Assembly (NCBI RefSeq): GCF_003709565.1 | Contig: NZ_QNRC01000004.1 | Span: 124,001 to 188,000 of the forward strand | Source: Paracoccus sigandri | GTDB lineage: Bacteria; Pseudomonadota; Alphaproteobacteria; Rhodobacterales; Rhodobacteraceae | DNA: 64,000 nucleotides | Reading direction: 5' to 3' | Shown: piece after piece, positions 43,683-52,531 of the stretch | Layout of the letters: each line of letters opens with the position of its first letter | Numbering within the stretch: position 1 is the first letter of the stretch | The notes under the pieces: model-generated | Databases searched by the model: none | Seen by the model: only the letters and a program-made list of their open reading frames with translations | What the model was told of the DNA's origin: nothing | Translations under genes and position numbers: made by a program

Positions 43683-43700
43683 AAAAAGGGGCACAGCCCC
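43683..43700 (-). terminator. Intrinsic terminator-like hairpin before the scaffold gene
   Basis: Minus strand GGGGC-TGT-GCCCC followed by five T residues, 15 bp from the scaffold start. The stem is short, so it may be partial attenuation of head gene expression. Confidence 0.55.
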
Positions 43701-43741
43701 GGTTGTGGCGGGATCAGCCCCACCAGTTCGATCAGCGCCGT

Positions 43742-45097
43742 TCAGGGCGCGTCGAGATCGTTCTCGGCCCCGGCAATGACCTCCTCGACGGTCATGCCCT
43801 CGGGGATCGCTCCACCATCCAGAAGCATTCGGACCAGCGTTTCGTGGCTGTAGGCTCCCGCCTGCCAGCCGGCGACAACAGCCTGGATGTCCTGCGGCGT
43901 CATTTGCCGGTCGAAGAATTCGAGGTTCGGCGTTACCACGACCTCATCAGGGTTGGCGCCGATCCAGACAGCGATATTGCGAAGTGCTCTCTCCAGCCCG
44001 CCCGCGGTGGTCTGCGCGATGGTCGTCAGGGTTGCTGTCTGCGATGCCGCGCGCAGTTTCAGCGCCTCGCCGCTCTCGGCCGCCTGACCTTGCTGGATGA
44101 CCTGTGCTCCGAACTGCGCCGCCCGATCGAGCGCGTCCTTGATGGCAGCCGCTTGCTTTTCGAGCCCGGGGCCGCTGAATTCCAGATACCCAGCCTGCGC
44201 ACCGCTTGGCAGAACCCACAGCTTTGCGCTGCCCAATGTGCTGGGCGTCGCCTGGGTCTCGGGATCATCGAAGCCATTGACCCATGGTGTCGGCTCGCTG
44301 GTCATGTGCAGGGACCAGGTGAAGTCCGCGTCCAGGCGATAGACCCGAATCGCCAGCTTGGCGAGGCCGTAAAGCGGCACATCGTCTGGCTGCGGCGTCA
44401 GGTCATTGGTACCGACAAAAACAAAAGGCAGAGCGTCCAGCACCGCACGCCGGGGTGTCATTGCTTCCGGCTCGTCCTGTGCCTCCCATCCGCTGTCCGT
44501 GCGCGTGAAGATCCGCGCAACGAACCGGCCATCTTCGAGCACAAGAACCCGATACCGCTCGACCTTCTCCCACTGTCCGGTCTCGCGATTACGTTCCTGC
44601 GCGGTCTCATCCAGAGAAACGAAATCCAGCGCCCCGCCGGACGAATCCCAGCTGACGATGCTCTCGGCCACATAACCCGACAGATGTGGCACGCCGTCCG
44701 AGACGCCCGGCAGCAGGCCGTAGCGCCCCACTGTCATCACCTCGAATGCCATGCGACGATGCAGGTCAGCCAGGGACAGCCCGTCGAGCGTGGCGCGCTC
44801 ACGCAGATGCTCCATGGCTGCCGGCAGCTTGATCTCGGCAGGCTTGGCCAGCATCACACCGACCGATCCGCGAACTGTCGGCGCGACGATCTCCGGCACC
44901 TCGGCGCGGGTCCGATACAAATCATAGACGCGCTGCCTGATCGTCGGATCCGTGATTGCCGCCGTGCCAGACTTGATCGGCAGATATTTTTCTCCAGCTG
45001 CCTTTACAGCGTCCTCGCCATCATAGAGGTCGCGCATGTACGACCACGACGGCGCAAAATCGACGTATGCCGGATGCTTGATACTAGGGTCGATCAT
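43742..45097 (-). CDS. Portal protein (DUF4055 family)
   Basis: 451 residues from ATG 45097 (MIDPSIKHPAYV); a TTG at 45118 would add seven. The family pattern is clear: PAYVDFAPSWSYMRDLYDGEDAVKAAGEKYLP at the N-terminus, VGRYGLLPGV, and ETQATPSTLGSAKLWVLPSGAQAGYLEFSGPGL in the middle. Twelve copies would form the DNA entry ring. It starts three bases after the terminase stop. Confidence 0.9.
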   Translation of the reverse strand: MIDPSIKHPAYVDFAPSWSYMRDLYDGEDAVKAAGEKYLPIKSGTAAITDPTIRQRVYDLYRTRAEVPEIVAPTVRGSVGVMLAKPAEIKLPAAMEHLRERATLDGLSLADLHRRMAFEVMTVGRYGLLPGVSDGVPHLSGYVAESIVSWDSSGGALDFVSLDETAQERNRETGQWEKVERYRVLVLEDGRFVARIFTRTDSGWEAQDEPEAMTPRRAVLDALPFVFVGTNDLTPQPDDVPLYGLAKLAIRVYRLDADFTWSLHMTSEPTPWVNGFDDPETQATPSTLGSAKLWVLPSGAQAGYLEFSGPGLEKQAAAIKDALDRAAQFGAQVIQQGQAAESGEALKLRAASQTATLTTIAQTTAGGLERALRNIAVWIGANPDEVVVTPNLEFFDRQMTPQDIQAVVAGWQAGAYSHETLVRMLLDGGAIPEGMTVEEVIAGAENDLDAP

Positions 45098-45098
45098 C

Positions 45099-46556
45099 TC
45101 ATCCGAATCCTGTCTCAATCACCAAGGCGCGGCGCTCGCCCTTCCGCAACACGATTTCCGCGACCGCGTCGAAAAGCGGATCCAGCTGGTCGTCGTTCGT
45201 GCCATTCGGAAAGGCCGAGGCCTCTGCCAGAAATTCACTGAGCCACGGAGCATTGCGCGGCAGCAGGACTTGCCCGGATTCGATGCTCGGAGCTGCGTCC
45301 ATTGCCCGCGTCACCTTGTCCGTGGCGCGCGGGATGCCGATGACCGGCACGCCCTCGCGGCGCAGGGTCTGGATGAGCCCGGTGCCCGACACCTTGTCCT
45401 CGATCTTGCACGAGCGAAGCACGCCCTTGCCCTTGACCGCCTTGTGCTTGGACCAGAATGCGCGGGCTTGCGTCAGCAATTCCGGCGCCTCCCACTTGCC
45501 CCTGATCTGGTCGAGCAGAACCGCCTTGCCAGTCGTGGACTTTCCCCAGCATTGGAAAACCGAATAGTCGCTGCTTTCCTTGGCCTTTTGCGCCGTGTCG
45601 GCCCAGATGCCGCGCCATTCGATATCCGGCGGCAGGTCGTAGTATTGCCACCAATCGTCCCGCAGGATGCCGCCGCCGCGCGGGGCGGGGCGTTGCTGCA
45701 TCTGGCCGGCATAGGCGTAGCTGCCCATGGCGACCTTGTCTCGCTCGACCACCTCGCGCGGGAACCGCACCGGATCCAGCAATTCGCCTTCTTCGCTGCG
45801 CGGATCCGTCCAGCCGATTGATGTGGTTTTTCGCCGCTCTGGCTCAAATTCCATCGGAATCAGCAGATGATCGTAACCCAGATCGTTGCGGAGGATGTGC
45901 CCGCTCGGATCATCCTCGTGCAATCGCTGCATGACGACGATGATTGCCGATGATGCCGGATCGTTCAGCCGGGTCGGCAGGGTCTCTTGGAACACCCGCA
46001 GCGCAGTTTCGCGCGCCACAGGGCTATTGGCCTTCTCCGGGTTCAGCGGATCGTCCCAGACGATGGTATGGCCACGCCGGCCCGTCATCGATGCGACAGC
46101 GCAGGCCTGACGAAAGCCACGGCCGCTCGTCTCGAAATAGAGCTTCTCGTTCTGATCCCCGGCCAATTTGACCGGCCACAGGTTCTGGTACCACGATGAT
46201 GTGACCAGTTCCCGCGTCAAGCGGTTATCCCGCACCGCCAGTCCTTGCTCGTGCGCCGCGCCGATGTATCGGTGCCCAGGCTGCCCGGCTGGGCCCCACA
46301 GCCACGCCGGAAACATGATCCCTGTCAGCGTTGACTTCGATGTACCCGGCGGGATGTTGATGAGCAGTCGGGTGATCTCTCCCCGCGACACGGCCTGCAG
46401 ATGGTCCGAGATGGCTTCCAGGTGCCAATTCCACTGGAGCCGATCAGGGATTATGTTCGGCCAAGCCAGCTTGACGAAATCAGCGAACGAGCGCCGGCAC
46501 AGTTCACGCTCGATGGCGAGGCGATCAGCCTCCGTCAGTTTCAGCGGACTTGCCAT
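45099..46556 (-). CDS. terL: Terminase large subunit
   Basis: 485 residues. The ATPase domain has a Walker A-like NIPPGTSKST (about 67-76) and Walker B TIVWDDP (about 165-171); the nuclease domain has WADTAQKAKESSDYS and the late NGTNDDQLD acidic motif. It packages DNA by translocation and cleavage. The start overlaps the small-subunit gene by 32 bp. Confidence 0.94.
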   Translation of the reverse strand: MASPLKLTEADRLAIERELCRRSFADFVKLAWPNIIPDRLQWNWHLEAISDHLQAVSRGEITRLLINIPPGTSKSTLTGIMFPAWLWGPAGQPGHRYIGAAHEQGLAVRDNRLTRELVTSSWYQNLWPVKLAGDQNEKLYFETSGRGFRQACAVASMTGRRGHTIVWDDPLNPEKANSPVARETALRVFQETLPTRLNDPASSAIIVVMQRLHEDDPSGHILRNDLGYDHLLIPMEFEPERRKTTSIGWTDPRSEEGELLDPVRFPREVVERDKVAMGSYAYAGQMQQRPAPRGGGILRDDWWQYYDLPPDIEWRGIWADTAQKAKESSDYSVFQCWGKSTTGKAVLLDQIRGKWEAPELLTQARAFWSKHKAVKGKGVLRSCKIEDKVSGTGLIQTLRREGVPVIGIPRATDKVTRAMDAAPSIESGQVLLPRNAPWLSEFLAEASAFPNGTNDDQLDPLFDAVAEIVLRKGERRALVIETGFG

Positions 46557-47136
46557 TCAGCACCCCCGCCAGTTCCCGCAGCGCCTCCGTGCTCAACTTC
46601 GACGCATCGATTATCCTGGGCGCCAGCGAACCATCATGGTTCGACACATCAACGCGCTCCCTGAACGCCCCGACCCCCACATGCTTCCCGATCAGCTCGA
46701 TCCGCTTGATCCGGTCGGAAAGCCGGATTTTCACCGTCTGCCCGACCTTCACGCCCTCGACCGTGTCTTCCTGCACATCGATGCCTGCCACGAGCCCTTG
46801 CCGCCAGATCTTGGGCCAGTCTTTCACCGGCCGGATCGCGCCGTCGTCGTTCAGGATGTCGGCCAGATCGGCGTCGGCTTCTTCGACCAGCCGGCGCAAG
46901 ACCCAGTCGGCATCCACCTTCACCCGCTCCGACCGCTCGGCCATCGCCGCCTCGATCGCCGCGGCAATCGCAGGCTTCTGCAGGTTCTCGTGGCCGATCT
47001 TCCCGGCCTGCTTCTCGCTGTAGCCGGCCTTCCTGGCCGCCTCGGTGGCATTCAGCGAGGTAAGATACTCCTCGACAAAGCGGGCCTGCTTGGCCGTCAG
47101 CCCTCGACCCGGCCCATCCGATCGGGGCTTCGCCAT
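46525..47136 (-). CDS. terS: Terminase small subunit
   Basis: 203 residues. The N-terminal helix-turn-helix (LTAKQARFVEEYLTSLNATEAARKAGYS) is the terminase_2 pattern that recognises the packaging site. The C-terminal half is helical, with a beta segment for oligomerisation. The packaging site is probably near or within this gene. Confidence 0.9.
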   Translation of the reverse strand: MAKPRSDGPGRGLTAKQARFVEEYLTSLNATEAARKAGYSEKQAGKIGHENLQKPAIAAAIEAAMAERSERVKVDADWVLRRLVEEADADLADILNDDGAIRPVKDWPKIWRQGLVAGIDVQEDTVEGVKVGQTVKIRLSDRIKRIELIGKHVGVGAFRERVDVSNHDGSLAPRIIDASKLSTEALRELAGVLNGKSAETDGG

Positions 47137-47754
47137 CTCATCGTCCTCCTGGTGTTTGCCGCCACCCTGATTCGCCCCCTCGATGAACGCCTTTCGGCGC
47201 GGCCTAGCAGGGCGTTGACGCTGTTGCGCATCAGGGCTGTGACCGATGGCGGCGGATCGGCAGAAAGGAAGCCAGGCCTTACGAATGAGAAAAGCCCGCG
47301 CCGAATGAACGGAGCGGGCTGTGCCTGCCTACAGGCTTGTCGGATAGAGCAATGTCAATTTTTCTAACATTGCCCGTCTGCACGGCATTGCCGGGCAGGT
47401 GGAATTTTGCCGGGTGCCGCAGCTTCCGTTCCGCCCGTGCGCGAAACCTCATAACCGATCAGCGCCGCTCGTTCCCTTACGGGGCATGTTGAGCGCGGAC
47501 CGCCACGTTGACGCAGTGGCAAGGTCGACGGGGTAAAGCGCGCACTTGCCCATCCGTGCTTAACCTTCCGCGCTCAGGAGGATGCGTCCCAATGGCAGAG
47601 CGCGCGGGCGTCCCCATTGCGCGGTCAGCTGATCATTCGCCTGACGCATCCGCCAAAGAGCGGAATCGAAAACGCCCGCGAGGGGTTCATTCCTCCGGGC
47701 GCAATTGTTCTGACTGCATCTTGCCAAGGGGGGCTACCTTTTGCAAGCGGTTTT
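47137..47754. other. Long gap before the terminase genes (probable late control region)
   Basis: About 620 bp without a trustworthy gene. It contains a perfect TTGACA on the minus strand (47353-47358) inside a GCAATGT/ACATTGC inverted repeat (47349-47373), followed leftward by an intrinsic terminator (47290-47320). A clear -10 is missing. A promoter plus early terminator here would mirror lambda pR'-tR', but that is inference. Confidence 0.4.
47290..47320 (-). terminator. Intrinsic terminator upstream of the terminase genes
   Basis: Minus strand AGCCCGC (47320-47314), 14-nt loop, GCGGGCT (47299-47293), then TTT-C-T. It separates the early/middle genes from the packaging and structural genes. 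Confidence 0.65.
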
Positions 47755-47985
47755 TCACCGACCGTCAGAGACTTCTTCGACAGCGGCTGGATCATTAGCC
47801 CTCTCCGGGCCTAAGAAGCCCGTCGCGATGGCTGACAGAGCCAGCATCGCGAAGAAGGTTGCGAGCAACCACTTCATGGCATGTAGCCGGTTCCTGAACG
47901 GCTTCAGTGGGATGAATACGCACAGGGTCGAATACATGGTCGCGAGAAACACGATAATCAGCAGGTCGTTGATCAAGTCGTTCAT
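47755..47985 (-). CDS. Small membrane protein
   Basis: 76 residues with two hydrophobic helices (LLIIVFLATMYSTLCVFI and MKWLLATFFAMLALSAIATGFL) joined by a basic loop. No family recognised. Could be a superinfection or lysis accessory; only the topology is supported. Confidence 0.5.
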   Translation of the reverse strand: MNDLINDLLIIVFLATMYSTLCVFIPLKPFRNRLHAMKWLLATFFAMLALSAIATGFLGPERANDPAAVEEVSDGR

Positions 47986-48064
47986 TCAGGCCTCGGAAGC
48001 CGCCGGCGGTCCATCTGACGGTTCGCATTTTTCTTGCGTGATGTGAATGCTGGGCGTCGCCCCA

Positions 48065-48307
48065 TCACTCCTTCTCCCCTTTCGCCAGGACGGCGCGGGT
48101 TGACTGGGCCACCACATCAGGAAGTCCTGCTGCCAGGGCGTTTTGCAACGCCCCCTCCAACTCGTTCACCCTGTCCTGTAGGGCGGTAAGGCGGTCGGCG
48201 GATTCGATGCGCTCGATCTCCATGCGGCGCACATGATGATTGCGCTTTTCATGTGGCTGCATGCCCTTTATCCGCAGCCGCGCGATCAGATCGTCAGTGT
48301 TGGTCAT
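48065..48307 (-). CDS. Small coiled-coil phage protein
   Basis: 80 residues from ATG 48307 with an AAAGGA RBS. A basic histidine-containing part (MQPHEKRNHHVRRMEIER) is followed by a leucine heptad region (ADRLTALQDRVNELEGALQNALAAGL). Probable dimer; function unknown. Starts one base after the stop of the upstream gene. Confidence 0.6.
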   Translation of the reverse strand: MTNTDDLIARLRIKGMQPHEKRNHHVRRMEIERIESADRLTALQDRVNELEGALQNALAAGLPDVVAQSTRAVLAKGEKE

Positions 48308-48308
48308 G

Positions 48309-48989
48309 TCAGTTCCTTTCATCGGTGCGCCAGGGCGCCATTGGGGGGAATTCTTCGGAGAGTTCGATCGTCGTCAGGATCCCGGTCGCCCGCAGGTCGC
48401 CGTGCAGCCAGATCAGCGCGCCGATCCAGTCGAGATACCGCCGGCGCGCCGCAGCAATCTGGCTGGCGGTGTTGACGACCCGCACCGGGCAGCACAGCAC
48501 CGGCTCATGCACGATCCGACCCTTTCGGCCGCGGCGGGGCTGTGGCTGCCAGCCGCCGGGATAGCGCCGGGCGTCATCGGTCCTGGCGGTCCAGCCATGC
48601 TGGTTCATGTGCATGTCGACCGGCACCACCAGCGGCCGGGCATTTGGCATCCAGTCCGGTGTGCGGCCGGCGCGGGCCAGGCTGGCGACAGTTGACGCCA
48701 TGCTGCGCCCGCCCCATTCCAGTGGCAGGTTGGCAACGGCGCTGGCGATCACCTCGGCGTCGTCTGCAGGGCTGCTTGAGCCGCCGCCGTCGATCTTGGT
48801 GCCGAGTTGGCCGCGCTGCATCATCACCCAGATCGGGTCCACGCCAACGCGCAGGCTGCCGGCGGTCTCGCCCATCTCGTCAAACTCGACGCGGGCCATC
48901 TCCGTGCCGAACGCCCAGTTGAGGGCGCCCAGGATCGACATGCGCCGGGTCGTTGGTGCTGACCGCCTGAACCTCGCCTGAACCGTCAT
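48309..48989 (-). CDS. Phage protein of unknown function in the late-regulator position
   Basis: 226 residues; mixed composition with several Trp, a conserved-looking LEWGGRSMASTVASLARAGRTPDW middle and CCPVRVVNTASQIAAARRRYLDWIGALIWL helix near the end. No zinc motif. The gene lies where lambda-like phages carry antitermination or late activator genes, between replication genes and terminase. I do not recognise a family, so a regulatory role is only a positional guess. Confidence 0.6.
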   Translation of the reverse strand: MTVQARFRRSAPTTRRMSILGALNWAFGTEMARVEFDEMGETAGSLRVGVDPIWVMMQRGQLGTKIDGGGSSSPADDAEVIASAVANLPLEWGGRSMASTVASLARAGRTPDWMPNARPLVVPVDMHMNQHGWTARTDDARRYPGGWQPQPRRGRKGRIVHEPVLCCPVRVVNTASQIAAARRRYLDWIGALIWLHGDLRATGILTTIELSEEFPPMAPWRTDERN

Positions 48990-48996
48990 CCGCCCC

Positions 48997-49314
48997 TCAC
49001 ATTCCGTTTTCGTGTTTTTTCTGGTTTTCCGGGACCGCTCGGCGGGCCTCCACGGCGCGGACCGCGTGCATGGCCGTGGTATGATGGATGTGCAGCATCC
49101 GGCCGATCTGTGGGTAGCTCAGGCCCTCGCGGCGCAGGACGTAGCAGGTCAGTTGGCGAGCGCGGGAGATGCGCTGGATGCGGGACCGGCCCATGATAGC
49201 GCGGACCGGGACCCCGCTGGCATCGGCTACCTCGATGAGGACGGCGCGCAGCTTGGTTCCGGGAATGCGGATCTCTGCTGCGTCGGTCAGGTCGGCGTGG
49301 GTGAGGAAGGTCAT
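48997..49314 (-). CDS. DnaA domain IV-like DNA-binding protein
   Basis: 105 residues from ATG 49314. The C-terminal half (SRARQLTCYVLRREGLSYPQIGRMLHIHHTTAMHAV) matches the DnaA domain IV signature, where DHTTV contacts the DnaA box; here it reads HHTTAM. The ATPase domain of DnaA is absent. It may bind phage origin sequences or interfere with host DnaA. ATGA overlap with the upstream gene. Confidence 0.75.
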   Translation of the reverse strand: MTFLTHADLTDAAEIRIPGTKLRAVLIEVADASGVPVRAIMGRSRIQRISRARQLTCYVLRREGLSYPQIGRMLHIHHTTAMHAVRAVEARRAVPENQKKHENGM

Positions 49315-49784
49315 TCCTTCACCTCCGGCACGCGCTTGATGAGGCCGGGGAACTTCGCCGCCAGATCGTCGCAGATTGCTTTCCGGTCCTCCAGGTCCGG
49401 AACGTTCAGCGGTTTCGGCGGCCGAATGGCGGCGACGACCTCGCGAACCTGTTCGATATGTCGTTCCCCCCATGCCTTCCGCAGGATCTGCAGGATGTGA
49501 CCGGGGTTCGGACGCTTGCTGGGATTGTCGCGACGCCACTGGCGCAGGGCGGCCTTGATGCTGTCCGCCGGCCAGTTTTCCATCTCGTCTGCCCAATCGG
49601 CAAGTATCAGGGCGCGCTTCGTCTCGCTCATGTCGTCGCGCCAGTATCCGTCCAGCATGATGTCAACCAAAGCCGAAATCGCCGTCCGATGGGCTTCGAG
49701 CTCTTGCGGCTGCATGGATGCGGCGCGCAAAGGCGTCATCGGCGGCAATTGCGCGGCGGTCGGGAGATTGGCGTGGCTGGTCAT
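49311..49784 (-). CDS. Phage replication-region protein of unknown function
   Basis: 157 residues; helical, with ALRQWRRDNPSKRPNPGHILQILRKAWGERH in the middle, a pattern common in small replication or helicase-loader-type genes next to DUF1376. The frame overlaps the upstream gene by 122 bp, so the true start may be an internal ATG at 49715 (MQPQELEAHR). Confidence 0.6.
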   Translation of the reverse strand: MTSHANLPTAAQLPPMTPLRAASMQPQELEAHRTAISALVDIMLDGYWRDDMSETKRALILADWADEMENWPADSIKAALRQWRRDNPSKRPNPGHILQILRKAWGERHIEQVREVVAAIRPPKPLNVPDLEDRKAICDDLAAKFPGLIKRVPEVKE

Positions 49785-50601
49785 GTGCCCGTCCTTTCGT
49801 CGGTTCGAGGCGCGGTGCCTGCTTGGCGGCCGCGAAGTCCTGCATATGTCGGGTGAGGGTTTTGGGCCCGTTGGCCGGGCTTTTGTGTGCCCGCATGTTC
49901 TGGACAGCGACCTGCAAGACCTCCTCTGGCGTGAGGTTCAGGTCGGTCAGCCATCGGGTGACGATCAGAGGTGCGTCAGGGCTGATCCAGTATTTCGGGA
50001 TGGTCCCGTGGTGATCAAACCCGAGCGCATGGGTCAGCCGAGAAATAAGCGACGCGGCGGCCTCATTCGCGCGCGCGTCCTCCGCCTCCTCCTTTACCTT
50101 CTGACTCTGGTTCTGGTTAGTATTACTCGGGTACTTCTCGCGTAACTCGCCTTTATTGAAATCATTGTCTTTTTTTGGTATGTTTGACGAGCATTTCTGT
50201 TTGTCACTTTGCGGTTTGACCGTCACGATTTCGGCTTGGTCACTTTGCTCTTTGACTTTCAACCATCGAGCATTCACTGCCTTTCGGCCGCGCTCCGATG
50301 CTTCCTCCATCGCACCCTTCGCCGCAGCAATCTCGGTCTCAACTCGGCGCTGCCACAGGCCATCCGGGGTCTCGATCAACTTCCCTTCGTCAATCAGTAC
50401 CGCGAGGATTTTCTTGAAGGTGCCGGCCGGGCAATTGCACATTCTGGCTAGGCGCGCATGATCGAATTGCAGAGGGGCCCGGCGCTCATACATCATGCAG
50501 ACAAGCGTGATGTAGACGCCGGTTTCTGCCGGCGTCAGACCGCGCGTCCCGGCCAGCCAGTCCGAAGGATAGAGCGCAATATGGACGGCCTTGTCGCTCA
50601 C
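49663..50601 (-). CDS. DUF1376 phage replication protein
   Basis: 312 residues starting at a GTG that overlaps the upstream stop. The N-terminal about 95 residues (IALYPSDWLAGTRGLTPAETGVYITLVCMMYERRAPL) are DUF1376, a winged-helix-like domain of phage replication initiators similar to the lambda O N-terminus. A Lys/Gln/Asn-rich linker (about 115-170) is followed by a helical C-terminal domain (ISRLTHALGF...PEEVLQVAVQNM). Lower GC in the linker. It probably recognises the phage origin, which may lie inside its own gene as in lambda. Confidence 0.82.
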   Translation of the reverse strand: MSDKAVHIALYPSDWLAGTRGLTPAETGVYITLVCMMYERRAPLQFDHARLARMCNCPAGTFKKILAVLIDEGKLIETPDGLWQRRVETEIAAAKGAMEEASERGRKAVNARWLKVKEQSDQAEIVTVKPQSDKQKCSSNIPKKDNDFNKGELREKYPSNTNQNQSQKVKEEAEDARANEAAASLISRLTHALGFDHHGTIPKYWISPDAPLIVTRWLTDLNLTPEEVLQVAVQNMRAHKSPANGPKTLTRHMQDFAAAKQAPRLEPTKGRAHDQPRQSPDRRAIAADDAFARRIHAAARARSPSDGDFGFG

Positions 50602-51104
50602 AATCCGCCCTCATCCAGCGTGTCAACACCAGCCATGTCGCGCCACCGGCAGAGGGCCGGATAGACTTCGTGAACGTCCATGATGCCCATGGCGCTGGCC
50701 ACATTCTCGGGGTGATCCCCGATGACTGATGCGAGATCTTCGAGGTGGCTTTCATCAACCTTCAGATCGGTCGGAACGATGGTGTGTCTCGGAAGATATT
50801 CGCTCACCAACCGCTCGACCTGATCTCTGTGAAGCTCCTGGAGCCGCTCGCAGACCTCGCCCATACTTGCACGAAAGAATTCCCGCGCCGGGGTCACTCT
50901 GACTTCGCCAAACTCCTTGTGCATGATCGCTTCGAGTTCGCAGCAGTCAGGCGAAAAGACCTCCATCGCGATCTGGAATGGCGTTGGGACGCCCGTCTGC
51001 CACAGCTCGTTGCAGCGCTGCTGACTGCTGCGGGTTGTCCTGCCGATCTTCACCAGTAGGGGCATGGACGCGTTGTGAAGGACGTAGACGAAACCCTTGC
51101 TCAC
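50598..51104 (-). CDS. GIY-YIG nuclease-family protein (T5orf172 type)
   Basis: 168 residues from GTG 51104 with AGGAGG upstream. GFVYVLHNASMPLLVKIGRT at the start is the GIY-YIG core (here VYVLHN...KIG), followed by SSQQRCNELWQTGVPTPFQ and ELEAIMHKEF, matching the T5orf172/MUG113 group. These are small phage endonuclease-like proteins with roles not well defined. GTGA overlaps on both sides place it in the replication operon. Confidence 0.82.
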   Translation of the reverse strand: MSKGFVYVLHNASMPLLVKIGRTTRSSQQRCNELWQTGVPTPFQIAMEVFSPDCCELEAIMHKEFGEVRVTPAREFFRASMGEVCERLQELHRDQVERLVSEYLPRHTIVPTDLKVDESHLEDLASVIGDHPENVASAMGIMDVHEVYPALCRWRDMAGVDTLDEGGL

Positions 51105-52531
51105 GCCGCCCTCCTGATCGTCGCAACGGTGGTGCAGATGTTCGTCCCGCTCTCGGTGAACGACCCGACCGGCAGGTCGTCCCAATGCGGTCGCAGGTCA
51201 TCCAGTTCGCCGTGGTCGTAGCGGGCCGTCGCCGGTAGGATCGCGGTGAGTGCGCCGCCCGGCTTGAGGAACCGCAGCGCATGGCGCACATGCTTGGCAT
51301 AGTGACGGCCAGCGAATGGCGGATTCATCACCACGCGGTCGAAATCCGGCGTTGGAACCGTGTCGAGGAAATTCATGCGCATGACGCGGTGACCATTGGC
51401 CTCGCACATCGCCGCTCTGACCGGATCAACCTCGCAGCCGACCACATCGGCCCCGAGGGCACGCAGGGCGTCCATGAATCGCCCGCAGCCGCAGGACGGC
51501 TCCAGCACGCGCTGGCCGGGCAGGCGATAGGACATCTCGGCCAGCACCCGCTCCACGACCGCCACGGGCGTCGGGTAGTATTGCAGGTCCTTGCTGACAT
51601 CGGTGCCGGTGCGCTGCCGGGCCGGGCGTTCCTCGGGGCAGTCGGGCAATACATCGCCATAGTATTCGGCCAGCGCCCGGTTGATGTCGCGCAGCGCCTC
51701 GGGCCCGAAGAACAGGTGGCCGTTGCCGTTCTGGAACATCTTGATCCAGACGCCCCGCGCCGGGATGGTGTGCTTGGTCGGCTCCTTGATAACCGCTTCC
51801 GATGGAACGAGACCCTTGCGGAGACAATGCGCCCGCGCGCGCTCGGCCTGACGCACCTCGTAGGGATCGGGGATAACGGCACCTTCGCGCCAGACCTCCC
51901 CGTCGTGTTCGAGGGCTAGGGACAGTTCCCGATGATCGACCAGCGGCTTGCCCTGATATGCCGCCAGCGCGTTCAGGATATCGCGCAACCGATCCCGGCC
52001 CCACGATCCATAGCCCACCACGCTGGACAGGATCACGCGCTTGGGCAGACCCTTCACGCCGATCTTCATCTTCTCGTGGCTCTTGAAGGCCGGATCCAAC
52101 TGCGCGAAGACCTCGGCCATGCCGCGCAGGACGCTGCCCCAGGGGTCCATGACCAGATCGCCGAACTGCTCGCGGATGTTCTCGACCGTGAACGGCGGCG
52201 GCGCGGCGAACATCTGCTCGAAGCGGCGCTTGTCTTCGGCGCTGGCAATGTCGGCCAAGCCATAGAGCTCGTAGATGTGGCGCCAGGCCGAGATGAGCAG
52301 GGACTGCTCCAGCACGCTGGCGTAGATGCCGCGCCCAGTGTCCAGCGTGACATTGCCCCATGTGCCGCCGATCGTGGCGGCAGCTTTCAGCGCGCTTCCG
52401 GCTGCCTCGTATTCGGACAGTGCGCCCTCCAGCGCCTCTCGCTTGGCCTCATATTCTGCGACGATCTCGGACGGCTTGCGGCGGCCGGTGGTGAGTTCGG
52501 AGCCGGTCAGGATTTCTGGACGGGCGTTCAT
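51101..52531 (-). CDS. DUF4942 protein fused to an adenine-type DNA methyltransferase
   Basis: 476 residues from ATG 52531. The N-terminal about 300 residues belong to DUF4942 (VKGLPKRVILSSVVGYGSWGRDRLRDILNAL and IKMFQNGNGHLFF). The C-terminal part is a class I methyltransferase with RVLEPSCGCGRFMDAL (SAM binding) and the catalytic NPPF motif (about residue 395), characteristic of N6-adenine or N4-cytosine enzymes. It probably methylates phage DNA to evade restriction. ATGA overlap with the HTH gene upstream. Confidence 0.88.
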   Translation of the reverse strand: MNARPEILTGSELTTGRRKPSEIVAEYEAKREALEGALSEYEAAGSALKAAATIGGTWGNVTLDTGRGIYASVLEQSLLISAWRHIYELYGLADIASAEDKRRFEQMFAAPPPFTVENIREQFGDLVMDPWGSVLRGMAEVFAQLDPAFKSHEKMKIGVKGLPKRVILSSVVGYGSWGRDRLRDILNALAAYQGKPLVDHRELSLALEHDGEVWREGAVIPDPYEVRQAERARAHCLRKGLVPSEAVIKEPTKHTIPARGVWIKMFQNGNGHLFFGPEALRDINRALAEYYGDVLPDCPEERPARQRTGTDVSKDLQYYPTPVAVVERVLAEMSYRLPGQRVLEPSCGCGRFMDALRALGADVVGCEVDPVRAAMCEANGHRVMRMNFLDTVPTPDFDRVVMNPPFAGRHYAKHVRHALRFLKPGGALTAILPATARYDHGELDDLRPHWDDLPVGSFTESGTNICTTVATIRRAA

